Positions 1 through 7,410 of a DNA stretch of 7,652 nt are shown one piece after another. Location: assembly GCA_030066475.1 (NCBI GenBank), contig JASJBO010000355.1, positions 1 through 7,652 of the forward strand. The letters are read 5' to 3'. Position 1 is the stretch's first letter. Each line of letters opens with the position of its first letter. Both the position numbers and the translations under genes were made by a program. Source of the DNA: Myxococcota bacterium. GTDB taxonomy: Bacteria > Myxococcota_A > UBA9160 > PR03. The notes under the pieces were generated by a model. It did not search any database. It was not told the origin of the DNA and worked only from the letters and a program-made list of their open reading frames with translations.

Positions 1-667
1 TGTCGCGGTCGGTGGTGATGGCGACCGGCAGCGCCGCGATCACGCGCGGCGCCGGCCGGCCCGCGGCCTCGGCCGCCTTCGTGATGCTCGGGATGGTGTG
101 CGCGGCCAGCGTGTTGGGACCGGTCATCCAGGTCGCTGTCCCGTCGGCCAGCTCCCCGGCGACCTTCAACATGAGCGGACCGAGCGCCGCGACCACCACC
201 GGACACGGCGTGCCGCCCGCCACCTGCAGGCCCGCGTTCACCTGGTAGAGGTCGCCCTGGAACGACGCCGGCTTGCCCTGGCACAGCGGCATCAGCACCT
301 CGAGGTACTCGCGCGTCTGCTTGGCCGCCTGCGCGTAGGACAGCCCCATCATGTCCTCGATCACGATCTTGTGCGACATCCCGATGCCGAGGATGAAGCG
401 ACCGCCGCAGGCCGCCTGCGCGGTCAGCGCCTGCTGCGCCATCGCCACCGGATGCCGCGGCGGGCTCGGCACCACACCGGTCGCCAGCTCGATCGACGAG
501 GTCTCGCGCCCCGCCACGGTGAGCGCCGTGATCGCGTCGAGCCCGAAGATGTTGGGCAGCGAGAGGAGCGCGAAGCCGTCGGCCTCGGCCGCCCGGGCCT
601 CGTCGACGACGTCGTCGAGCGTCGCGTTGGGATTCGCCGTGCTGGCGCTGCTGAGCCCGAGCTTCAT
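1..667 (-). CDS. LLM-class F420-dependent oxidoreductase, N-terminal part (runs off left edge)
   Basis: Flavin/F420-type luciferase-like monooxygenase fold (TIM barrel); such enzymes transfer hydride between reduced or oxidised coenzyme F420 and a small organic substrate in the cytoplasm. Visible are the first 222 residues with no stop before the window edge. The N-terminus MKLGLSS is the usual first beta strand, followed by a helix rich in Ala and Glu (about 18-31), LATGVVPSPPRHP (61-73), the GGRFILGIGMSHK block (88-100) and VAALGPLMLKVAGELADG (158-176), all typical of bacterial LLM proteins and most like the MSMEG_4879-type F420 family (from memory, not searched). The ATG at 667 is preceded by GGAGGA at 676-681 with an 8-nt spacer, which fixes the start. 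It lies downstream of prfC on the same strand but 229 bp away across a repeat-bearing gap, so a separate promoter is likely. The true cofactor (F420 or FMN) and substrate cannot be told from this part. Confidence 0.85.
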   Translation of the reverse strand, partial: MKLGLSSASTANPNATLDDVVDEARAAEADGFALLSLPNIFGLDAITALTVAGRETSSIELATGVVPSPPRHPVAMAQQALTAQAACGGRFILGIGMSHKIVIEDMMGLSYAQAAKQTREYLEVLMPLCQGKPASFQGDLYQVNAGLQVAGGTPCPVVVAALGPLMLKVAGELADGTATWMTGPNTLAAHTIPSITKAAEAAGRPAPRVIAALPVAITTDRD

Positions 668-774
668 GGCGGGGGTCCTCCGTCGGTGGACCGCGAGGGT
701 ACCCCAGCGCCCGCCTGCCACCCCGGAGGACGCACACGAGGTCGCCGGCGCAAGCGGAGCCGCGCAGCGGCGGA

Positions 775-805
775 GCGCGCAGCGAGCCGCAGGCGAGCGA
801 AGTCC
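775..805. repeat. 31-bp GC-rich direct repeat, copy 1
   Basis: This stretch is identical over 31 bp to 866-896, starting gcgcgcagcgagccgc and ending gcgagcgaagtcc; the match stops on both sides (a versus c at the left, a versus c at the right). It also holds an internal direct repeat of GCGAGC. A shorter shared word, gcaagcgga, lies upstream at 750-758 and between the copies at 825-833. The copy lies in the untranslated gap between prfC and the LLM oxidoreductase. The short open frame that crosses it on the minus strand (846-664) has an Arg/Ala/Pro-rich composition and no ribosome binding site, so I treat the region as non-coding. Confidence 0.8.
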
Positions 806-865
806 ATCAGGCCGCCTCCGCCCAGCAAGCGGACCCTCGACGGCACCCCCGCAAGCGCCGAAGGC

Positions 866-896
866 GCGCGCAGCGAGCCGCAGGCGAGCGAAGTCC
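866..896. repeat. 31-bp GC-rich direct repeat, copy 2, abutting prfC stop
   Basis: Exact second copy of 775-805, offset by 91 bp. Its right end is the base next to the prfC stop codon (TAG on the minus strand, 897-899), so on the prfC transcript it is the first thing after translation ends. It is flanked on the other side by a small perfect hairpin, GCGCC-gaa-GGCGC, at 855-867. The position suggests an intergenic extragenic-palindrome-like element or a transcript 3'-end structure, but there is no T-run typical of an intrinsic terminator. Confidence 0.8.
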
Positions 897-2525
<1,629 letters not shown>

Positions 2526-2615
2526 GGCGACGGTCTCGTGTGGGGGAGACGGGTGGATAACACGCCGCCGCGGAGCGCGCACGCGCTACCCTCCCGCGCG
2601 CGAAACGGAGGCGGG
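2526..2615. promoter_or_regulatory. Divergent promoter gap between prfC and the DUF455/ATP-grasp operon
   Basis: These 90 bp separate two divergent starts, so promoters for both directions should lie here or reach into the flanking genes. No convincing -35/-10 pair can be read; the only AT-richer stretch is tggataaca around 2554-2562, which could serve as a -10-like element in either direction. A perfect 5-bp inverted repeat, GTCTC (2533-2537) and GAGAC (2546-2550), sits 8 bp upstream of the prfC start codon and could be a small hairpin in its leader. These assignments are inference. Confidence 0.35.
2607..2611 (+). promoter_or_regulatory. Ribosome binding site that sets the GTG start of the DUF455 gene
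   Basis: GGAGG followed by a short 4-nt spacer (cggg) and GTG at 2616. There is no ATG in frame near the start of the conserved region, and the next in-frame GTG (2673) has no close purine-rich motif, so this site decides the start. Confidence 0.6.
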
Positions 2616-3485
2616 GTGCGAGACGAGACACGGCGCGAGAGCCCCCGGGAGGGCGCGACGGCGCCGATCACGGTGCGCGAGTTCTGCCGGCGCCTGCTTC
2701 AGGCGGGCGAGCTGGAGACCAAGCTCGCCGCGCCGCGGGCGCCCGGCGGCGGCCCGCTCGACGACGCCGATCCGGGCGCGCCGCTCGCGGTCGACGGGCC
2801 GGCGCGCGCTCCCGGTCTCGAGCTGGTGAGCGGCGCCGGCCCGCTGCCGCGCCCCGGCGCGCTGCGCGACCCGGCCGCCCGCGCGCTGTGCCTGGCGCGC
2901 TTCGCGCACCACGAGCTGATGGCCGCCGAGCTCTTCGCCTGGGCGCTGCTGCGCTGGCCCGACGTGCCGCCCGCCCTGCGGCGCGGCTGGCTCGGCGTGC
3001 TGGCGGACGAGCAGCGCCACTGCGCGCTGTATCTCGCGCGGCTGCGCGCGCATGGCGCCGCGCTCGAGGCGTATCCCTGCTCCGACTACTTCTGGAAGCA
3101 CGCGCCGGCGATCGCCGCGGGCGGGCCGCGCGCCTTCCTGGCCGCGATGGGCCTGACGCTCGAGCAGGCCAACCTCGACTTCTCGCTGCTCTACCGCGAC
3201 GCCTTCGCCGCGGCCGGCGACCCCGACAGCGCCGCCGTCGTCGCGCGCGTCCACGAGGACGAGCTGCGCCACGTCGGGCTGGCGGCCAGCTGGCTGGCGA
3301 AGCTCGACGCGGCGGAGCCCGACGAGGTGGCGCGCTACGAGCGCGCCGTGCCGTTCCCCCTGTCCGCCGCGCGCGCCAAGGGCCGCCGCTTCGACGCCGC
3401 CGCCCGGCGGCGCGCCGGACTCGGCGAGCCGTTCATCGAGCACGTGCGCCGCGCGCGCTCGAGCCAGGAGCGGGCGCGGCCTTGA
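2616..3485 (+). CDS. DUF455 ferritin-like di-iron protein
   Basis: Member of the uncharacterised DUF455 (COG2833) ferritin-like superfamily, distantly related to the tRNA hydroxylase MiaE; probable cytoplasmic di-iron carboxylate protein. The 289-residue product shows a full four-helix-bundle ligand set: a first-helix Glu in AHHELMAAE (E100, or E105), ExxH as EQRH (132-135), a third-helix Glu in LTLEQANLD (E183) and a second ExxH as ELRH (216-219). Spacings of about 32 and 33 residues inside each half match ferritin-like folds. The N-terminal 85 residues carry a conserved-looking helix (ITVREFCRRLLQAGELETKL, 18-37) and a Gly/Pro-rich linker. The frame is open far upstream (antisense to prfC), so the start rests on GGAGG and GTG at 2616. 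It shares a stop/start overlap with the next gene, implying coupled expression. No signal peptide. Whether it is an oxygenase, oxidase or iron store is not shown. Confidence 0.88.
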   Translation: MRDETRRESPREGATAPITVREFCRRLLQAGELETKLAAPRAPGGGPLDDADPGAPLAVDGPARAPGLELVSGAGPLPRPGALRDPAARALCLARFAHHELMAAELFAWALLRWPDVPPALRRGWLGVLADEQRHCALYLARLRAHGAALEAYPCSDYFWKHAPAIAAGGPRAFLAAMGLTLEQANLDFSLLYRDAFAAAGDPDSAAVVARVHEDELRHVGLAASWLAKLDAAEPDEVARYERAVPFPLSAARAKGRRFDAAARRRAGLGEPFIEHVRRARSSQERARP

Positions 3486-4627
3486 GCGGCGGCCCGCTGC
3501 TGATCCCGAACGTCGCGGCCGAGGAAGGCGCCGTCTGGCGCAAGGCGGGCGGCGAGACCGCGGCGCGGCGCGTGGCCGGGCTGTGGCGGCTGCTGTTCGG
3601 ACCCGACACCGAGCTGCTCGCGAACCGCGAGCCCGAGGCCTGGCCCGAGGCGCTCGGCCCGCGCCAGCCCGCGCCGATCTTCGACTGGCTCGACGCCGGC
3701 GACGACGCGGCCTTCGCGTGGTGGAACGACGCGACCGCCGAGCGGCTGGCACGCGAGCAGGGACGCCGGCTCTGGGGCGCCGCGCCCGAGGTCGCGACGC
3801 GCGTGCACGACAAGGGCTTCGCGCTCGACGTCGCCCGCCGCGAGCGGCTGCTGCCGCCGGCGCTGCGCGACGCGATCGCGCTCTACGACGCCGACGAGCT
3901 GCGCGATCCCGACGCCGTGGTGCGTCGGATCGACGCGAAGCTCGCGGATTGGCCGCCGTGGATGGCGCGCAACTTCACGCTCAAGCCGCGCCTGGGCAGC
4001 AGCGGCCGCGGACGCGTGCCCGGCCGCAGTGAGTCGGCCGACACCGACGAGGTGCGCGGCGCGCTGGGGCGCCTCGCCGAGCGCGGCGGCGCCGTCCTCG
4101 AGCCCTGGCTCGAGCGCCGCGCCGACCTCTCCGCGCAGCTCTACGTCGATGCGTCACGCGGCGTGGTGCTGATGGGCGCGCTCGAGCAGCTCACGACGCC
4201 CTCGGGCGTCTACCGCGGGCACCGCGGCACGATCGACCACCGCGGCCGCATCCACTCCGCGCTGCCGGACGAGGAGCCGGTGCGCGAGGCGGCGGCGCTG
4301 GTCGCGGTGGCGGCGCGCGAGGCCGGCTACGTCGGACCGTGCAGCGTCGACGCGTTCCGCTACTCGGGCGCCGACGGCGACGAGCTGCGGCCGGTGGTCG
4401 AGCTCAACGCGCGCTTCACGATGGGCACGCTGGTCGTGGGTCTCCTGCGCCGCGCCCTGCCCCGCATCCGCGAGGCCTTCCCGGGCGACTCGAGCAGCCG
4501 CCGCCCGTTCCACTTCGCGCTGACCCCGCCCGAGGGCGGCTGGCCGGCGGCCGACGCCGACACGCTGGTGTTCCGGCTCGACGCGGAGGCGGCGCTGGTG
4601 GTGGAGCGCGGCCCGGCTCAATCCTGA
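3482..4627 (+). CDS. ATP-grasp-fold protein, probable ATP-dependent ligase
   Basis: Probable carboxylate-amine (or related) ligase of the ATP-grasp superfamily, 381 residues, cytoplasmic. What supports this: the phosphate-binding loop FTLKPRLGSSGRGR (165-178, Lys168 and the GSSGRG turn), the adenine-side strand with VLEPWL (205-210, Glu207), and the metal-binding C-terminal strands CSVDAFRY (287-294, Asp290) and VVELNARFTMG (305-315, Glu307, Asn309, Arg311). The N-terminal 150 residues (LLIPNVAAEEG; RVHDKGFALDVARRERLLP) would be the pre-ATP-grasp domain and are not recognised. The start is TTG at 3482, overlapping the preceding TGA as TTGA; no in-frame ATG exists before the conserved IPN stretch, and the frame upstream is DUF455 coding sequence. 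The end overlaps the convergent DUF1295 gene by 10 bp. The substrate is unknown; the partner DUF455 gene is the best clue. Alternative: a non-catalytic ATP-grasp relative, though the key residues look intact. Confidence 0.75.
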   Translation: MSGGPLLIPNVAAEEGAVWRKAGGETAARRVAGLWRLLFGPDTELLANREPEAWPEALGPRQPAPIFDWLDAGDDAAFAWWNDATAERLAREQGRRLWGAAPEVATRVHDKGFALDVARRERLLPPALRDAIALYDADELRDPDAVVRRIDAKLADWPPWMARNFTLKPRLGSSGRGRVPGRSESADTDEVRGALGRLAERGGAVLEPWLERRADLSAQLYVDASRGVVLMGALEQLTTPSGVYRGHRGTIDHRGRIHSALPDEEPVREAAALVAVAAREAGYVGPCSVDAFRYSGADGDELRPVVELNARFTMGTLVVGLLRRALPRIREAFPGDSSSRRPFHFALTPPEGGWPAADADTLVFRLDAEAALVVERGPAQS

Positions 4628-5652
4628 CGGGGCCACCACGGCACCCAGACCGAGGTGCGCCGCCGGTAGGCCTCGAAGGCCGCGCGCCGCTCGGCGACGG
4701 CCAGCATGCGCCGCTCCGTCATCACCGTGACGGCCGCGAGCACACAGGAGTTGAGGGCGGTACCGGCCACCACCCAGGGCGCCCCGCAGACCACGCCGAA
4801 GCCGGCGATCGACCACCAGAAGAGCTGCTCGCCGAAGTAGTTGGGGTGACGCGACAGGCGCCAGACCCCCTGGTCGAGGATCGGGATGGCTGGCTCGCCG
4901 CGGCGTCGCCGGCCCTCGTTCTCGCGCATGTAGCGATCGAGCGCGGTATCCGCGGCGCGGGCGACGAGGATGCCGGTGGCGGCCCCCGCGGCGAGCGCGA
5001 GGTCGGCCCATCCCGAAGCCGGTCCGTGGAAGGCGATCGCCCAGAACGGCAGGCAGAGTCCGACCAGCATCGCGTGCTGGACGAGATGGACCACCACGAG
5101 CTGCTCCAGCCAGAAGAAGCGCCGCTCCCGGCGCATCTTCGCGTAGCGCCAGTCCTCGCGGACGCCGAAGCGCCAGCGCTCGCGGCGGAAGTAGCTCCCC
5201 GTGAGGCGGATCGACCAGACCGCCAGCAGGGAGGCGGCCAGGGCCGCGCGGGTCCAATCGGGCGTGGCGAGCGGATGGGCCAGGTAGAAGAGGGCCTGGA
5301 GCAACGGCAGCAGGGTCCAGTAGGGGTCGATCAGCCAGCTGCTGCGCTGCAGCAGGGCGATGACCCAGAACTGCAGGTCGACGAAGAGCAGGAAGAGCAG
5401 GTTGGCGGTGAGCACGGGGTGGTGGAGCAGGAGCGCCGCGGCCTCGTCGGCCGACCCCGGCCAGCCGAGGCCCGGATCCGGCGGGATCGCGCCCGCCGGG
5501 AACCAGCGGAACAGGAGCCAGGTGCAGGCGACGGCCGGCAGCGGGACCCAGAGCACGAGCGCCACGTTGACGAGGTTGCGGCGGCCCCAGGGCGGGTGGT
5601 CGTCCAGCTCCGGGTAGCCCACCGGGATTCCGAAGGCCGAGGCGCGGCTCAT
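4618..5652 (-). CDS. DUF1295 membrane protein, steroid 5-alpha-reductase-like
   Basis: Multi-pass inner-membrane protein of the DUF1295 (COG3752) family, related to steroid 5-alpha-reductases and isoprenylcysteine methyltransferases; these act on lipid-like substrates, but the bacterial DUF1295 proteins are largely uncharacterised. The 344-residue product has about seven hydrophobic segments (roughly 26-50, 80-102, 111-128, 134-150, 183-208, 214-232, 274-311). Family signatures are DPYWTLLPLLQ (109-119), SIRLTGSYFRRERWRFG (147-163), EDWRY (166-170) and the C-terminal SRHPNYFGEQLFWW (267-280), the presumed NADPH-side motif. It is longer than many family members because of a 75-residue N-terminal extension containing the first hydrophobic segment and a Pro/Gly loop. 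The ATG at 5652 has GGGAG (5660-5664) with a 7-nt spacer. Its stop lies inside the ATP-grasp gene (tail-to-tail overlap). It is divergent from the serine hydrolase gene. Confidence 0.9.
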   Translation of the reverse strand: MSRASAFGIPVGYPELDDHPPWGRRNLVNVALVLWVPLPAVACTWLLFRWFPAGAIPPDPGLGWPGSADEAAALLLHHPVLTANLLFLLFVDLQFWVIALLQRSSWLIDPYWTLLPLLQALFYLAHPLATPDWTRAALAASLLAVWSIRLTGSYFRRERWRFGVREDWRYAKMRRERRFFWLEQLVVVHLVQHAMLVGLCLPFWAIAFHGPASGWADLALAAGAATGILVARAADTALDRYMRENEGRRRRGEPAIPILDQGVWRLSRHPNYFGEQLFWWSIAGFGVVCGAPWVVAGTALNSCVLAAVTVMTERRMLAVAERRAAFEAYRRRTSVWVPWWPRQD

Positions 5653-5801
5653 GGGTCAGCTCCCGCTCCGTCTCCCGAGGTAGTCCAGGGCACGCGCGCC
5701 GTCCACCGGCGTCACCCGCGCCGGCCAGCCGTTGGCGACCCCAGCCATTCGTGCGACGCTACGGCTCCCACGTCGCTCGGAACTTCCCGAGGAGCTCCCC
5801 G
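5653..5801. promoter_or_regulatory. Divergent intergenic region between DUF1295 and serine hydrolase genes
   Basis: These 149 bp must hold start signals for both outward genes. The Shine-Dalgarno sites at each end are clear (minus strand GGGAG at 5660-5664, plus strand GAGGAG at 5789-5794). A promoter cannot be called with confidence: ttggcg at 5732-5737 is a possible -35 for the plus gene, but no good -10 follows at the proper distance. A perfect inverted repeat, CTCGG (5776-5780), aacttc, CCGAG (5787-5791), overlaps the plus-strand Shine-Dalgarno site. Confidence 0.35.
5789..5794 (+). promoter_or_regulatory. Ribosome binding site that sets the serine hydrolase start
   Basis: GAGGAG with a 7-nt spacer to ATG at 5802. 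The frame also opens at a GTG at 5751, but that codon has no purine-rich motif before it, and only the 5802 start puts a signal peptide at the very N-terminus. Confidence 0.8.
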
Positions 5802-7373
5802 ATGACTTCGTGTCGCGCCCGAGCCGCCGCATCGATGCTGCTCGCCACCACGCTGGCTCTCTCCGCCGACGGCTACCCGCTCGACGGCTACGACTACACC
5901 GGCATCGAGCGGGTGCGGGTCCAGCGCCTGATCCAGGAGGGCGAGCTCGCAGGCCGGAAGCGTCCGGGCTCGGGCGAGCTGCTGCCGATGCGCATGGTGG
6001 ACCTGCGGCTCACCGACATGCCGGACTTCGAGCTGCCGGCTCCCGACCCCGCCCTCACCGCCCGGGTGAAGCGCCTGCTGGGCCCCGACGCCGACCGCTA
6101 CGGGATCGCGCTCCTCGACCTCTCGGACCGCGCCAACCCGCGCTACGCCGAGGTCCGCGGGAGGCAGCACCAGAATCCCGGGAGCGTGGGCAAGATCCTC
6201 GTCGCCCTCGCCATCTTCCAGGCGCTCGCCGACGCGCACCCCGACGACGTCGCCGCGCGCGAGAAGGTGCTGCGCGAGAGCCGCATCCGCGCCGACGTCT
6301 TCAGCCACTACGACCACCACACGGTGCCGCTCTGGGACGAGAGCAGCGAGAAGCTGATCCGCCGTCCCCTCCGCGACGGCGACACGGCGTCGATGTGGAC
6401 CTACCTGGACTGGATGATGTCCCCGAGCTCGAACTCGGCGGCGGGCATGCTCCAGAAGCACCTGATCCTGCTGGCGCACTACGGCGTGGACTACCCGGTC
6501 TCGCCCGACGAGGAGAAGCGCTTCTTCGAGGAGACGCCCCGCAAGGAGCGGGAGGCGATCTTCCTCAAGGCCATCACGGAGCCCGTCACCCGCAACGGCC
6601 TCGACCTCGAGGCGGTCCGCCAGGGGAGCTTCTTCACGCGCGAGGGCAAGAAGCGGGTGTCGGGAACGTCGAGCCACGCCACGCCGCGGTCCCTGACGGA
6701 GTTCCTGCTCAAGATGGAGCAGGGCAAGCTCGTCGACGCGTGGTCGAGTCGCGAGATCAAGCGGCTCATGTACGTCACCGAGCGGCGCATCCGCTACGCG
6801 TCCTCGGGCGTGCTGCGGCCCTCGGCGGTCTACTTCAAGTCCGGGTCGCTCTACAGCTGCCAGGAGGAGCCGGGCTTCACCTGCAAGAAGTACCACGGCA
6901 ACAAGCGCAACTACATGAACTCGATCGCGGTCGTCGAGACGCCGGCCGGGCAGGAGCAGCTCTTCTACATGGTGTCGGTGCTCTCGAACGTGCTCCGCAA
7001 GAACTCGGCGGGCGACCATCGCGATCTCGCCAAGGCGGTCCACGGCATGCTGCTCGCCTCCCACGCGGAGCGGCGCGCGAACATGGCGACCTACGGCGAG
7101 GGCTTCATCGGCTACGAGTCCGAGCGAGCGGTCGCGCGCCTGAAGGCCGACACCCAGGAGGCGCTGCTCGCACTCGGCTACGAGATCGGCGAGATCGACG
7201 GCATCATCGGCCGGGACACGCGCGCGGCGATCCGCACCTTCCAGAAGTCGCAGGCGCTGCCGCCGGACGGCCAGCCCTCCCAGGCCCTGCTCGAGACCAT
7301 GTGGCGGGTGGGCCGCGAGCGCGGACTGGTCCGCCCGGCCGCGGGCGCCGCGGAGAGCGCGGGCGCTCGCTGA
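5802..7373 (+). CDS. Secreted serine hydrolase (PBP/class A beta-lactamase-like) with peptidoglycan-binding domain
   Basis: Probable penicillin-binding-protein or beta-lactamase-fold enzyme acting on cell-wall peptides outside the cytoplasmic membrane; 523 residues. Residues 1-22 (Arg5, Arg7, then AAASMLLATTLALSA) look like a short signal peptide. The three active-site elements are in order: SxxK as S128-V-G-K131, SxN as S209-S-N211, and the KTG box as K346-S-G348. A PG_binding_1-type domain occupies about 450-503 (ALGYEIGEIDG, GRDTRAAIRTFQ), which normally anchors such enzymes to the wall. Residues 25-85 form an unrecognised N-terminal region. Two cysteines (353, 361) just after the KSG strand could form a disulfide, fitting an exported protein. 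The start is fixed by GAGGAG at 5789-5794. Class-A-type Glu166 is not identifiable, so a DD-peptidase or a non-antibiotic hydrolase is as likely as a true beta-lactamase. It stands alone as a transcription unit. Confidence 0.87.
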   Translation: MTSCRARAAASMLLATTLALSADGYPLDGYDYTGIERVRVQRLIQEGELAGRKRPGSGELLPMRMVDLRLTDMPDFELPAPDPALTARVKRLLGPDADRYGIALLDLSDRANPRYAEVRGRQHQNPGSVGKILVALAIFQALADAHPDDVAAREKVLRESRIRADVFSHYDHHTVPLWDESSEKLIRRPLRDGDTASMWTYLDWMMSPSSNSAAGMLQKHLILLAHYGVDYPVSPDEEKRFFEETPRKEREAIFLKAITEPVTRNGLDLEAVRQGSFFTREGKKRVSGTSSHATPRSLTEFLLKMEQGKLVDAWSSREIKRLMYVTERRIRYASSGVLRPSAVYFKSGSLYSCQEEPGFTCKKYHGNKRNYMNSIAVVETPAGQEQLFYMVSVLSNVLRKNSAGDHRDLAKAVHGMLLASHAERRANMATYGEGFIGYESERAVARLKADTQEALLALGYEIGEIDGIIGRDTRAAIRTFQKSQALPPDGQPSQALLETMWRVGRERGLVRPAAGAAESAGAR

Positions 7374-7381
7374 CGAGCGCC
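7362..7381. terminator. Perfect 8-bp hairpin across the serine hydrolase stop codon
   Basis: GGCGCTCG (7362-7369), loop ctga (7370-7373) and CGAGCGCC (7374-7381). The loop contains the TGA stop of the serine hydrolase gene. Two weaker inverted repeats follow at once: CTCG/CGAG (7387-7390, 7394-7397) and GCCTG/CAGGC (7400-7404, 7412-7416), the last touching the stop of the convergent gene. The location between two converging genes fits a bidirectional transcription-end structure, but no T-run follows on either strand, so intrinsic termination is unproven. Confidence 0.45.
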
Positions 7382-7410
7382 AGACCCTCGTCGCGAGACG
7401 CCTGCGGCGA

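Noticed and set aside
664..846. Minus-strand 60-codon open frame in the gap between prfC and the LLM gene
   Set aside because: It is made largely of the GC-rich repeat, is Arg/Leu/Pro-rich, overlaps the ribosome binding site and start of the LLM gene and has no ribosome binding site of its own.
775..896. CRISPR array
   Set aside because: Only two repeat copies, the 60-bp interval between them shares words with the repeat flanks, and no cas gene is present.
2533..2550. GTCTC/GAGAC inverted repeat as an operator
   Set aside because: Five-base arms with an eight-base spacer are common by chance; mentioned only as a possible leader hairpin, not called as a binding site.
2552..2560. DnaA-box-like nonamer TTATCCACC on the minus strand upstream of prfC
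   Set aside because: It matches the consensus at eight of nine positions, but it is a single copy with no neighbouring boxes, AT-rich tract or origin-linked genes, so chance is the simpler explanation.
5712..7064. Minus-strand 450-codon open frame antisense to the serine hydrolase
   Set aside because: The plus strand carries complete catalytic motifs, a signal peptide and a wall-binding domain; the antisense product is Arg/Val/His-rich with no motif, as expected of GC-driven shadow frames.
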